NCBI GenBank assembly: GCA_942491465.1
Contig: CALOBA010000076.1
Location: 1 to 49,072 of the forward strand
Direction: 5' to 3'
From: CALOBA01 sp942491465
Lineage (GTDB): Bacteria > Pseudomonadota > Gammaproteobacteria > Chromatiales > Chromatiaceae
DNA: 49,072 nt
Shown piece after piece: positions 21,305 to 30,518 of this stretch; position 1 is the stretch's first letter; every line of letters begins with the position of its first letter. The position numbers and the translations under genes are program-made. The notes under the pieces are model-generated. The model was not told the DNA's origin and ran no database searches. It saw nothing but the letters and a program-made list of their open reading frames with translations.

Positions 21305-21400
21305 CGCCGTAATTCACCGTAATTCCCTAGTACACTGTTACCGTAATTGTCACCGTAATTCCTTTTCCCCCTTAAGTTAGCGCCATTCGAGCCTGGGCCC
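21305..21400. repeat. Right part of interrupted repeat and related motifs
   Basis: Starts with the right target duplication, then several CACCGTAATT-type units with a TACACTGTTACCGTAATT core. It continues into TAAGTTAGCGCCATTCGAGC at about 21374, which reappears in similar form near 32751 upstream of hsdM. It is a non-coding repeat cluster between the IS and the DUF4262 gene. Confidence 0.75.
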
Positions 21401-21421
21401 CTTTTTGCTATCGCCTTCATC

Positions 21422-22156
21422 CTACTTCCAAGCGTTCCAAGTTGTTTCAGCCGACTCTCTCCATATTCCCTCACCAATACCTAAATGAGTTATCGGAATC
21501 AGGGATGCGTCTGTCGCAAGCAGCATACCCAGACACACCTGCCTCACATCAGATCGTGCGATTTCATCTCCTTCTCGTGAGAACAATTCCCATTCATGTT
21601 CCTCCCAACGCATCGCCTCTACAATTTTTTCGCCTTGCAGAGCTTGAAGATTTGTTATTGCAAGCGAGCCCTCAGCTACCGAAAAATTCCAAGGCTCGTA
21701 GAGCCATTTCCAGACAGGCTCTGCCTCGCTGTCCCAAGCCGACAACATGGTGGGCACGTCGATGGTTCGATGATCATCCGAAGGAACGATCTGAAGACAC
21801 GGCACCTGATCCTGCTGATAATAGTCTAAGGCCCCGAGTATAAGGCGTTTCGACCAAGAGTCGTGCACGGGGTCTAATCGAAAAAGCCCAAGATCCGTTT
21901 CGACAGTAAAGCCACCAGCTATAAAAGTCGTGCCTAATTGGGGGCTCTCGGCAATCTGATTCACAATTAATCCTACCTGATTTGCCAAATAAAAATAACA
22001 GCCCCCAATGATCAACTCGAACCCGTATCTTCGACTCAATCCTATGGTGTAGGCAAACCGAGGAACAGCGCCGCCTGCAACCATGGTAACATGATGTCCT
22101 CGTCTATCGATATTGTCCTCAATCTCTTTTAATAACTTCGCTTTGACTTCGTTCAC
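21422..22156 (-). CDS. DUF4262 protein, candidate RHS-toxin immunity protein
   Basis: 244 residues. The GTG at 22156 overlaps the RHS stop (GTGA), which implies translational coupling. The N-terminal region reads NIDRRGHHVTMVAGG, then FAYTIGLSRRYGFELIIGG, characteristic of DUF4262, a family frequently found as immunity protein beside polymorphic toxins. No signal peptide or membrane segment is seen, fitting cytosolic neutralisation of a nuclease. Base composition is markedly lower in GC than the RHS core and the same as the toxin tip, suggesting that tip and immunity gene arrived together. The specific pairing with the HNH tip is inferred from position. Confidence 0.82.
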   Translation of the reverse strand: MNEVKAKLLKEIEDNIDRRGHHVTMVAGGAVPRFAYTIGLSRRYGFELIIGGCYFYLANQVGLIVNQIAESPQLGTTFIAGGFTVETDLGLFRLDPVHDSWSKRLILGALDYYQQDQVPCLQIVPSDDHRTIDVPTMLSAWDSEAEPVWKWLYEPWNFSVAEGSLAITNLQALQGEKIVEAMRWEEHEWELFSREGDEIARSDVRQVCLGMLLATDASLIPITHLGIGEGIWRESAETTWNAWK

Positions 22157-25100
22157 GGCTTATGCACCTCTTTGTGACATGGGTCACATAATAGAGCTAG
22201 ATTGTCATTGGTTGTCGGTCCGCCGTCAGCATGCCGTTTAATGTGGTGGCCTTTAGCGTCTTCTATTCCAAGAGAAATACCGCACTTATCGCATACCCCA
22301 CCTCGCGCATTAAGTTCGCTTAACTTCTCGGTCTTTGTCCAGACTCGCTTCGGATCGCGCTTTACCTTCGGAACCGTCCCTTTTCCGCTAGGCGTCTTCG
22401 GCACATCAACGAGCCCTAGCGGATCAATCCAGGTACTGGGATTTTCAGCATACTGATAAAGGTTTTCTCCCCCCAACAATCCTATCGGATCCTGAGAAAC
22501 AAACCGCCCCACATCCGGATCGTAGTAACGGAAGCGATTGTAGTGCAGTCCGGTCTCGGCGTCGAAGTACTGGCCCTGGAAGCGCAGCGGCTGGGTGTCG
22601 AGTCGTTGCTTCGGTTCCGCGGGCCTCGCCTGCCACACCTTCTTGAGCGTGTTTCCCCAGGTCGCATAGACCTCCTCCCAGACGATCTCGCCTTCGGTGT
22701 CGGTCAACTCCCTGGGGGTGCCGAGGTGGTCGGTGTGGTAGTAGCGGACTTGGTCGTTGTCGAGCTGCGCGACCGGGACGAAGCCTTGTTGCTCGTAGAC
22801 GTAGGTCTTGGTCTGGCTGCCGCGGGTCTCGGCGAGCAGGCGGTTGCCGTCCCAGAGGAAGGCGGTGGTGGCGAAGGCGTCTTGTTTGGCGATGCGCCGC
22901 CCGAACGGGTCGTAGGCGTAGCGGTAGGTTTGGGTGACGCCGTTGCGGGTGACTTCGGCCTCGGTGAGCTGGTGTTCCAGGTCGTACTGGAACTGCATGC
23001 GGGTGTGGCTGCCGATGCGCTTTTCGGTGAGGTTGCCGAAGTGGTCGTAGTCGTAGCGCTTGTCCTGGTAGACGCGCAGGCGGTTGTTCTCGATTCGCCC
23101 GGTCTGCGCCGCACCGTCTTCGCCGACCGGCAGCAGGTTGTGCGCCGGGTCGAAGGCGAAGGTTTCCTCCAGGTTCGGCAGGCGGCTGTGGACGATGCGC
23201 CCGAGGGCGTCGTAGCCGTAGCGGCTGTTGCCGTGGCGGGTGTCGTCGATGCCGACGAGCTCGCCGGCGCGGTCGTAGGCGTAGCGGCGCTGCAGGTGCA
23301 GCTGCTTGGGGTTGAAGGCGAGGGTGAAGCCGGCGTCGCCTGTGCCGGCGCCGGCGCCGTGCTCCTGCGCCGGGCGCGGCTCGATCAACTGCCGGCGGAT
23401 GCGCCCGAGCGGGTCGTAGCCAGTGCGCGATTGCAGCGCGCCCTGGGTGCGGCTGATCTCGCGGTGCAGGGCGTCGCGCTCGTAGTCGCAGAGGACCTCG
23501 CCGTCGAGGTTGACCTGGTGCAGGTGCCCGGAGGCGTAGTAGAGCCAGTTGAGGCTGCGCCCGTCGGGCAGGTCGGTGCGGGTGCGGTTGCCGAGGGGGT
23601 CGTAGCGGTGGGCGATGCGCTGCTCGCCGGCGGCGCTGGTGGTGGTCTCCTCCAGGATGCGCCCGAGCGGGTCGTAGCCCAGGTCGATGCGGCTGTGGGC
23701 GTTGCGCGCCTGGATCAGCCGGCCGATGTCGTCGTAGCGGTAGCGGGTGCGGCTGTGCTGCTCGCCTTGGGCGATGGTCTTCTCCAGCAGCCGCCCGGCG
23801 GCGTCGCGTTGGTAGCGGGTCTTGCGCAGGGCGGCGCCGGCGGTGTGCTCGCGCTTCTCGACGACATTGCCGACGGGGTCGTAGCGGTAGTCGGTGACCA
23901 GGCCGTCGAGGCCCTGCTCGCGCTTCAGGCGGTCCAGCGGGTCGTAGTCGAAGCGGTAGGCGGCGCCGTTCTCGTTGATCAGGCGGGTGAGCCTGCCGTG
24001 GCGGTCGTAGTCGTAGTGCAGGGTGGCGCCGAGGGCGTTGGTGCGTTGCGTGGGGCGGCCCGCCAGGTCGAGGGTGTAGGTGGTCCGGTGGCCTTTGGGG
24101 TCGGTGTAGCCGATGAGCCGCCCGAGGGGGTCGTAGCGGAATTGCTCGACGGCGCCGTCGGGGTAGTCGATGCGGGTCAGGCGCTGCTCGGCGTCGTAGC
24201 CGTAGCGGGTGCGCTGATCGAGGGCGTCGATCTGTTCGATGAGGTTGCCGTGGCGGTCGTAGCGGTAGCGGGTGCGCCGCCCTGAGCAGTCGGTGCGCTC
24301 GCTCAACAGCCCGGCGGCGGTGTAGGCGAGGTGGGTCTCGCCGCCGTTGGCGTCGATGATGCGAATGGGCAGGCCGCGCTCGTCGTAGGCGTAGCGGGTG
24401 ACGGCGCCGTCGGCGGCGGTGTGCTCGGTGAGGTTGCCGCGCGCATCGTAGGCGAAATGGGTGGTGTGGCCGAGGTCGTCGACGATCGCCACCGGCAGGT
24501 CGAAGACGTCGTGGTAGCTGATCTGCAGGGCGCTGCCGTCGGGCGCTTTGATCAGGGTCGGGTTGCCGCGCCCGTCGTAGAACAGGCGCCGCTCGCCGCC
24601 GGCCTCGTCGATGATGCGCTCGGGCAGGCCGTCGGCGTCGAGTGCTTTGGTCAGGGTCTGACCCAGGGCGTCGGTGGTGCCGGTGTGGTATTCGTCGGCG
24701 TCGTAGCGGTAGACGGTGACGCGCCCGTCGCGGTCGGTGACGGTGGTGCAGCCTTCGGCGTAGTCGAAGTGCAGGTCGGTGTCGGTGTTGGTCCAGTTGC
24801 GGGTGACCTTGCCGCTCGGGGCGTCAAGGCTGTAGGTGTAGAAGCTCTCCAGCCCGCCGGGCTGTTTGTGCGCCACCAGCATGTGGTTGCGGTAGTCGAA
24901 TTGGCGCGTCAGCCGCCCGGTGCGGTTGCGCACCTCGATCAGGTCGCCGGCGTCGGAATAGGTGTACTGCACCAGCCATTCGCGCTGCGGCTCGCCGCTG
25001 CGCGCCTGCCCCTCGGCCCAGGTCCATTCCTGCACGCCGATCAGGCGCGGGTCGCCGTCGCGCTCGATGTAGCCGAGCGCGAACAGGCGCCCGTCGTCGG

Positions 25101-28100
25101 TCTGGATGTGGGTGAGGCGGTCCTCTTGCCCGGCCTGGCGGTAGCCGTTGTAGTGGTAGTGCAGGCCGTTGCCGTTGCGGTCTTCGATGCGCGCGAGCAG
25201 GTGTTTGCCGGGAGTCTGATCGGGGACCGGGCCGGGACGGAAGATCAGCCGCACGCCGTCGGCGGTGGCCAGTTCGTAGCGCTCGGCGGCGGGGCGCGAG
25301 AGGCTGAGCTGTTCGACCACCCAGCGATCCTGCTCGCCGATCTCCAGGGCGGCGAATGTGAGTTCGCGCCCGTTGGGCTCGATGTACAGGGTCTTGTCGG
25401 GGCGGATGAGCAGGTGGGCATCCGCGAGCAGGGTCCAGCCTTGGCCGAGCAGGCCGATGCGGGGGTTGCTGGAGTCGTATTTGCGCTGCCAGAGCAGGGG
25501 CATGGGGGCCTGGATGGTGAAGTCCAGGTCTTCTTCGTCGCCGAGGATCTTGTGCCCGGGGTAGGTGACGGGTTTGCTGCCCGGGGTTAGCTGGCACTCG
25601 GGACAGCTCTTGTTGGTCTTGGACTTGCCTTTGCTCTTATTGCCGTCTTTGCCGTCCAGGGCCTTTTTCTTCTTGCATGCCTCGGCCAGGCGCTGCATCA
25701 GCTCGCCGCCGCCCGCGGCGGCTTGGCCTGTGAGCTCGCCCTTGAGGGCCTCCCCGAGTTCGCCGAGCATCTCGGCGCTGCTGAAGTCGCCCGAGGCGAC
25801 CATGTCGAAGCCTTCGGAGGCGGCGTCGAACAGCTCTCCGATCTCGTGGCGTGCGCGCCAGGCGTCCCAGCCGGTGAGGATCAGGTTGGCACCGGCGGCG
25901 ACGATCGCCAGCGGCCCGCCGACGAGCGAGGCCATGGTGGTCATGATGCGCTTGCGCAGGCTCTTGCCGACGCGCTTGAACAGCTTCTTGGCCGCGGCGA
26001 GGACCTTCTTTTTGAGCTTTTTCAGCGCCTCGAGCTTGGCGCAGGGGCCTTTGCCGCGCCCGCTGGGGTCGCGCCAGTTGACCGGGTCGTTGCCGACGTA
26101 GCGGTAGGGGTTGAGGTCGCCCGACAGCAGGCCGTCCGGGTCGGGGCTGAGGAAGCGCTTGAGTTCCGGGTCGTAGTAGCGCGCGCGGTAGTAGTAGAGG
26201 TCGGCGGCGTCGAATTCGCGCCCGGTGTAGGCGAAGGGGTTGTGGGTCTCGACCTGCTTGTCGTGGGCGAGGATGGCGCCGTAGTGGCCGTCGTAGGTGA
26301 AGCGCTCCACCACGGCGCCGGCGGCGTCGCTGAGCGCGACGATGCTGCCCTGGTGGTCGCGGTGGTAGTAGAAGGTACCGTCGCGGGTGTGGATGCACAG
26401 CGGCTCGTCGATCTGCTCGCCGTGGATGATGCTCGCGAGCCACTGGCCGTCGCCGTCGAGGATGGCGATCAGGTGCGGGCCGTCGTAGAGGTAGCGGCGC
26501 GTGATGCCGTGCTCGGTCTTGGCGATGCGCCGGCCTAGGGCGTCGTAGGCGAAGCGCAGGTCGCGCGGCTCGCGCCCGGCGGCGGTGGCCGCTTCGCCGT
26601 GGACCCGCACGAGCTGGTCGCGCGGATCGTAGACGTAGCGCAGCACCGCACCGCTGGCCTTGTGGGTCTTGCCGATGAGGTTGCCGCGGGCGTCGTAGTC
26701 GAGGCGGTAGTCGCGGGTCTCGAGCAGGCGATGGGCGCGATCATGGCGCGCCTGGTCGTTGAGCAGGTTGCCGGCGGCGTCGTAGGCGAAGGCGCTGTCG
26801 CCGGCCTGGATGAGTCGCCCGCTGTCGTCGTACGCGTAGGCGAACTCGCCCTTCTTCAGGATCAGTCCGGAGGCGTCGCTGCGATAGACGGTGCGCGCTC
26901 CTGCGGTGTCGATGGCGTCCAGCTGGCCGAGGTCGTCGTAGCTGAAGCGCTCCACCTGGCCATTGGGGTAGCGGCGCTCGGTGAGGCTGTCGTCGGCGGC
27001 GTAGCCCAGGGCGATGAGGCCGGCGGCGTCGGCGTCGATCGCGTCGAGTCGGCCCTGTTTGTTGCGCCGCAGGACGAGGGCGGTGTCGAGAAACTTCAGG
27101 TGCACCCGCTGCCCGTCGGCATGGGCGCTCTCCACGGCGATGCCGTTTTGGATCTCGGTGTCGATGGCGCCGGTGCGGGTGTAGGCCAACTCCACCACCG
27201 AGCCCGGCGCGCTGACCCGTCGCAGCCGACCGTCGTCGTCGTACGCGTACTCGGTGACGTGCGCGCCGATGACCTCGCGCGTGAGCCGGCCCTCGGCGTC
27301 GTGGTGCAGCTGTACCTCGCTACCGTCTTCGCGCTGCACGACGGTCACGCCATCGGCGCGCAGGGCGAAGCGGCGCCGACCGCCGGGGTGGAGCTCGCCG
27401 AGCAGCCGCCCGGCGGCGTCGTAGTCGTAGCGGGTCTCGGCGCCGGCGGCGTCGGTGACGGCGAGCAGCAGGTGCTCGGGGCCGTAGCGGAAGCGGGTGC
27501 TGCCGTGGGCCTCGTCGCTTTGGATGATGTTGTCCTGCTCGTCGTAGGCGACCCGGCAGCGGCGGCCCGCCGCATCGCAATGCTCGATCTGGCGGCCGTA
27601 GCCGTCATAGGCGAAGGTCTCGCGGTTGCCTGCCGCGTCGATGACGGCGCTCGGCAGGCCGGCGGCGGTGTACTCCAGGCGCACCAGACGATCGGCGGTG
27701 TCGCTGTGGGCGATGAGGTTGCCGCGCGCGTCGTAGTCGAAGCGCTCGCTGCGGCCCTGCTCGTCGCGGGCGACGCTGAGGTTGCCGCGCGCGTCGTAGC
27801 CGAAGTAGCGGATGCCGCGCGCGGTGGCGATCTTCACCGGGCGCGGGTTGTCGCCGCGGTAGGCGAGCACGGTCTTGCGCCGGTCGGCGTCGCGGCGCTC
27901 CAGCAGACGCCCGCGCTCGTCGAACCTGCGAGTCTCGACGGCGCCCGAGCGCTCGGTGAGCCGCAGCAGGCGCTCGCCGGCGTCCCAGTGCAGGTGCTCG
28001 CGGGTGCCGTCGGCGTGGTTGATCTGGTCGATCAGGCCGTCGGCGTTGAGATGGAAGGTGCGGCTGCGACCGTCGGGGTCGGTGCGGGTGATGCCGCCGT

Positions 28101-29010
28101 CGGCGTGGTGGGTGTAGAGGATCTCGGGGCCGTCGGTGCGGTGGCGGGCGACGCACCCTTGCCCATCGTAGGCCAGGCTCAGATGCACACGCCCGAGGCC
28201 GTCTTCGACCTCGATCAGCATTCCGTCAGCGCCGGCGCTGCCGGGCTCGGCGTAGCGGTAGCGACGCTCCAGCCCGCCGGGGCCGAGGAGACCTTGCAGA
28301 CGGGCTTGGGCGTCGTAGTGAAGCTGCCAGCGGCGCCCGCCGTGGTCGTGGATGTCCGCGACCTGATCCTGCGCGTTGTAGCTCAGGGTGCAGCTGTAGC
28401 CGCAGTCGTTGCGGACCTCGGTCAGGCGCTCGCGCGCGTCGTACAGGAAGTTGGTGGTGCGGGCGTTGGCGTCGGCACGCCGGATCAGGCGACCACGGTG
28501 ATAGCGTTCCTCGGTGCCGTCGCGGTAGCGCAGTATCGGATCCTGCCCCTGCCAAGTGACCTCGACCCCGTGCCATTGCGGGTCGATGGGACGACCGTCT
28601 TTTCGGTCGCATTGCAGGTCGAAGCAACGTCCGTCGGCGGTCCACAGGCGCAGGAGCAGGATCGCGTCTTGGGTCCAGGTCTCGAGCCGTGATTCAAAGC
28701 TCAGTCGCCATTGGCGGCCCAAATACCCGGTGTGCGGGTCTTGGCCCACAGAGTGCAATGCCAGCGACATCGGCTGGGCGGCGGCGAGTTCGAACAGCGG
28801 CTCGGCATAGCTCGGCTGCCCGCTGCGCAGCACGACGCGGTGTTCGTCCATGCGTGCGCCAAGCACTCCCAGCGATTGGGTGGCGTAGGGGAGCCACCGA
28901 TGGCGCTCGGCTCGGGCGGGGGCCGCCATGCCGGTGTCGGGGCCGCGCTCGTCATTGAGCAACCAGTCCTGAAGCGCATCGAAGGGGTCGCCGTGACCTT
29001 GCTCAGCCAT
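22153..29010 (-). CDS. RHS toxin with two tandem RHS cores and HNH tip
   Basis: 2285 residues in one unbroken frame, ATG at 29010. The first half is a complete RHS/YD-repeat core that ends with YYYRARYYDPELKRFLSPDP and a DPSGRGKG junction (about residue 985). A Lys-rich segment, a hydrophobic stretch (MASLVGGPLAIVAAGANLIL, about 1020-1045) and an Asn/Lys-rich linker follow. A second RHS protein then begins (DUF6531-like PVTYPGHKILGDEEDLDF, about 1145), with its own YD repeats, YYDPDVGRFVSQDPIGLLGG and a DPLGL junction (about 2197). The last about 85 residues are an HNH nuclease with paired CxxC and GHHIKRHADGGPTTNDN. RHS cores normally form one cage around the toxin, so two in one chain is unusual. 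The gene overlaps the PAAR-like gene (ATGGCTGA) upstream and the DUF4262 gene downstream. It has no N-terminal PAAR of its own. Confidence 0.93.
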   Translation of the reverse strand: MAEQGHGDPFDALQDWLLNDERGPDTGMAAPARAERHRWLPYATQSLGVLGARMDEHRVVLRSGQPSYAEPLFELAAAQPMSLALHSVGQDPHTGYLGRQWRLSFESRLETWTQDAILLLRLWTADGRCFDLQCDRKDGRPIDPQWHGVEVTWQGQDPILRYRDGTEERYHRGRLIRRADANARTTNFLYDARERLTEVRNDCGYSCTLSYNAQDQVADIHDHGGRRWQLHYDAQARLQGLLGPGGLERRYRYAEPGSAGADGMLIEVEDGLGRVHLSLAYDGQGCVARHRTDGPEILYTHHADGGITRTDPDGRSRTFHLNADGLIDQINHADGTREHLHWDAGERLLRLTERSGAVETRRFDERGRLLERRDADRRKTVLAYRGDNPRPVKIATARGIRYFGYDARGNLSVARDEQGRSERFDYDARGNLIAHSDTADRLVRLEYTAAGLPSAVIDAAGNRETFAYDGYGRQIEHCDAAGRRCRVAYDEQDNIIQSDEAHGSTRFRYGPEHLLLAVTDAAGAETRYDYDAAGRLLGELHPGGRRRFALRADGVTVVQREDGSEVQLHHDAEGRLTREVIGAHVTEYAYDDDGRLRRVSAPGSVVELAYTRTGAIDTEIQNGIAVESAHADGQRVHLKFLDTALVLRRNKQGRLDAIDADAAGLIALGYAADDSLTERRYPNGQVERFSYDDLGQLDAIDTAGARTVYRSDASGLILKKGEFAYAYDDSGRLIQAGDSAFAYDAAGNLLNDQARHDRAHRLLETRDYRLDYDARGNLIGKTHKASGAVLRYVYDPRDQLVRVHGEAATAAGREPRDLRFAYDALGRRIAKTEHGITRRYLYDGPHLIAILDGDGQWLASIIHGEQIDEPLCIHTRDGTFYYHRDHQGSIVALSDAAGAVVERFTYDGHYGAILAHDKQVETHNPFAYTGREFDAADLYYYRARYYDPELKRFLSPDPDGLLSGDLNPYRYVGNDPVNWRDPSGRGKGPCAKLEALKKLKKKVLAAAKKLFKRVGKSLRKRIMTTMASLVGGPLAIVAAGANLILTGWDAWRARHEIGELFDAASEGFDMVASGDFSSAEMLGELGEALKGELTGQAAAGGGELMQRLAEACKKKKALDGKDGNKSKGKSKTNKSCPECQLTPGSKPVTYPGHKILGDEEDLDFTIQAPMPLLWQRKYDSSNPRIGLLGQGWTLLADAHLLIRPDKTLYIEPNGRELTFAALEIGEQDRWVVEQLSLSRPAAERYELATADGVRLIFRPGPVPDQTPGKHLLARIEDRNGNGLHYHYNGYRQAGQEDRLTHIQTDDGRLFALGYIERDGDPRLIGVQEWTWAEGQARSGEPQREWLVQYTYSDAGDLIEVRNRTGRLTRQFDYRNHMLVAHKQPGGLESFYTYSLDAPSGKVTRNWTNTDTDLHFDYAEGCTTVTDRDGRVTVYRYDADEYHTGTTDALGQTLTKALDADGLPERIIDEAGGERRLFYDGRGNPTLIKAPDGSALQISYHDVFDLPVAIVDDLGHTTHFAYDARGNLTEHTAADGAVTRYAYDERGLPIRIIDANGGETHLAYTAAGLLSERTDCSGRRTRYRYDRHGNLIEQIDALDQRTRYGYDAEQRLTRIDYPDGAVEQFRYDPLGRLIGYTDPKGHRTTYTLDLAGRPTQRTNALGATLHYDYDRHGRLTRLINENGAAYRFDYDPLDRLKREQGLDGLVTDYRYDPVGNVVEKREHTAGAALRKTRYQRDAAGRLLEKTIAQGEQHSRTRYRYDDIGRLIQARNAHSRIDLGYDPLGRILEETTTSAAGEQRIAHRYDPLGNRTRTDLPDGRSLNWLYYASGHLHQVNLDGEVLCDYERDALHREISRTQGALQSRTGYDPLGRIRRQLIEPRPAQEHGAGAGTGDAGFTLAFNPKQLHLQRRYAYDRAGELVGIDDTRHGNSRYGYDALGRIVHSRLPNLEETFAFDPAHNLLPVGEDGAAQTGRIENNRLRVYQDKRYDYDHFGNLTEKRIGSHTRMQFQYDLEHQLTEAEVTRNGVTQTYRYAYDPFGRRIAKQDAFATTAFLWDGNRLLAETRGSQTKTYVYEQQGFVPVAQLDNDQVRYYHTDHLGTPRELTDTEGEIVWEEVYATWGNTLKKVWQARPAEPKQRLDTQPLRFQGQYFDAETGLHYNRFRYYDPDVGRFVSQDPIGLLGGENLYQYAENPSTWIDPLGLVDVPKTPSGKGTVPKVKRDPKRVWTKTEKLSELNARGGVCDKCGISLGIEDAKGHHIKRHADGGPTTNDNLALLCDPCHKEVHKP

Positions 29011-29425
29011 AGTCGATTTCGCCAGTATCTCGAATGGCGCCCATGATCGGTGCCGGTATGGGAACGACCATGCCGATGGTGTTCTTGTTGTTCATGTAGA
29101 CCTTGTCCTTGACCCGCACGATCCAGCTGCCCTCCACCTTCACGGTCTTGCTGTGGTCGATGGGCTCCGCCTTGGCGCCCACGGTGCCGGACTTGACCCC
29201 CTTGAGGACGCCGGGCTGATCACCCGTGACCTTGGTGGTGTGGCTCTTCAACATGAAGGCCTTCTTGCCGTTGAAGTTGGTCTTCTTCGCGAATTTGGCG
29301 GAATTGTTGAGTGTTTCAGTGATCGGAAACGGCACCGGTGTGCCGTTGGCGATCTTGCACACGTCCGGGGCCATGCAGATCACCTTGTATTTTGCGTCAA
29401 CGCGCGTGCCCAAGCCGACGGTCAC
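29003..29425 (-). CDS. PAAR-like (DUF4150) spike-tip protein
   Basis: 140 residues from the GTG at 29425. Features are APDVCKIANGTPVPFPITET, KKAFMLKSHTTKVTGDQPG and VKVEGSWIVRVKDKVYMNN, which match the DUF4150 PAAR-like family that caps VgrG. It overlaps the end of the DUF2169 gene by 29 bases, and its stop overlaps the RHS start by 8 bases, so all three are tightly coupled. It most likely supplies the missing tip for the RHS protein, which lacks its own PAAR domain. Confidence 0.88.
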   Translation of the reverse strand: MTVGLGTRVDAKYKVICMAPDVCKIANGTPVPFPITETLNNSAKFAKKTNFNGKKAFMLKSHTTKVTGDQPGVLKGVKSGTVGAKAEPIDHSKTVKVEGSWIVRVKDKVYMNNKNTIGMVVPIPAPIMGAIRDTGEIDYG

Positions 29426-30500
29426 CTTGTTTCTCCAGTTGTTCTTTCGGGAAGTAGCAGATCCGCAGGGTATGCGGCGTGGTCTTGCGCAGGCCGTAGT
29501 GACGGTAGGACAGGTACAGCGCCCATTGTCCGGGGTCGTCGCTGTCGATATCGATCAGCACGGTGTCGATGTTCATGCGTTCGCGCCGGACGTCGTCCTG
29601 CCCGGAGCAATACTCGATGAAGCAATAGAGCTCGGGCAGGCGAAGGCTGCGCAGACCGCCGCCGGGCAGCAGATTGTGCAGATGGATGCGCCCGTTGAGC
29701 GGGATGTAGCCGTCCAGGATTAGCTGCGGATTGGCGGCCTGGTGATGGCGGAAGTCGAAGTCTTCGGGCGGATAGGGATGTTGGGTATCCAGCCAGTGTT
29801 GATCGTAGGTGCCCGCGTAGCGCAGCCGATAAGCCCAAGCGCGGTTGATGATCCCGAATCCGGCCGGATAGGGCTGCGAATCGAGTCGCGGATCGCTCCA
29901 TTCGACCTGGTGCGCCGGAAAGCAATCCGGGCTCAACCTGCGATGGGTGACGCCGGTGCCCGCCGGATTCTTCGCATATTCCTTGAGATACGGCTGTCCG
30001 TCCTGCTCCGCGGCCGGGTTGACGATGACGCCGCCGTAGGCGTGGGCATAATCGAGCGGGACGCGCAGCGCCCTTAATGCGCTGCCTTCCAGCCAGCCCA
30101 GCTGTTGCCGCTGCCATTGCCGCGGGCCGCGTACGCTGAGCGCTGCCTGCTTGAGCAGGCGGTCGGCCGCGTCCGCCACCTGCACCGCGCAGCGCCAGCG
30201 GCTTTGGGGCTTGCCGTCCGGGCTGTAGGCGTTGGCATTGAGCAGGAAGTCCGTGTTGGGCTTGAAGGTGACGAAATCGGACTCGTAGCGCACGGGCCGG
30301 GTGATGTCGTCGTCGAAGAAGACGTCCTCGCCGAACAGCTCCCCTTGCTCGGGCGTCAGTCGCAGGTCGCAGTAGCGCCCGGCGCGCTGCAAGAGCAGTC
30401 GATACTTCACGCGCACCAGGGTGGTGCTGTACTCCCTGCGGTCCGCTCCCAGGCTGTCCCATGAGACCGCCGGGAAGGGGGTCTTGTTTTCGACCTCCAT
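29397..30500 (-). CDS. DUF2169 T6SS effector-loading protein
   Basis: 367 residues, ATG at 30500, 18 bases after the vgrG2 stop. Recognisable blocks are KTPFPAVSWDSLGADRREYS, LVRVKYRLLL, DDITRPVRYESDFVTFKPNT, VPLDYAHAYGGVIVNP and NPAGTG. DUF2169 proteins are encoded between vgrG and effectors and are thought to act as chaperone or adaptor for loading the cargo onto VgrG. This copy is intact, in contrast to the truncated relative at 14629. Its position between vgrG2 and the PAAR-like gene is canonical. Confidence 0.88.
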   Translation of the reverse strand: MEVENKTPFPAVSWDSLGADRREYSTTLVRVKYRLLLQRAGRYCDLRLTPEQGELFGEDVFFDDDITRPVRYESDFVTFKPNTDFLLNANAYSPDGKPQSRWRCAVQVADAADRLLKQAALSVRGPRQWQRQQLGWLEGSALRALRVPLDYAHAYGGVIVNPAAEQDGQPYLKEYAKNPAGTGVTHRRLSPDCFPAHQVEWSDPRLDSQPYPAGFGIINRAWAYRLRYAGTYDQHWLDTQHPYPPEDFDFRHHQAANPQLILDGYIPLNGRIHLHNLLPGGGLRSLRLPELYCFIEYCSGQDDVRRERMNIDTVLIDIDSDDPGQWALYLSYRHYGLRKTTPHTLRICYFPKEQLEKQGDRRLGHAR

Positions 30501-30518
30501 CGCTTTGCCCGAGCCCCG

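Noticed and set aside
22543..28692. Long open frames on the plus strand opposite the RHS gene (580 and 697 codons)
   Set aside because: They mirror the codon-biased GC-rich RHS repeats, consist of Val/Ala/Gly/Asp-rich low-information sequence, and the minus strand carries clear RHS motifs.
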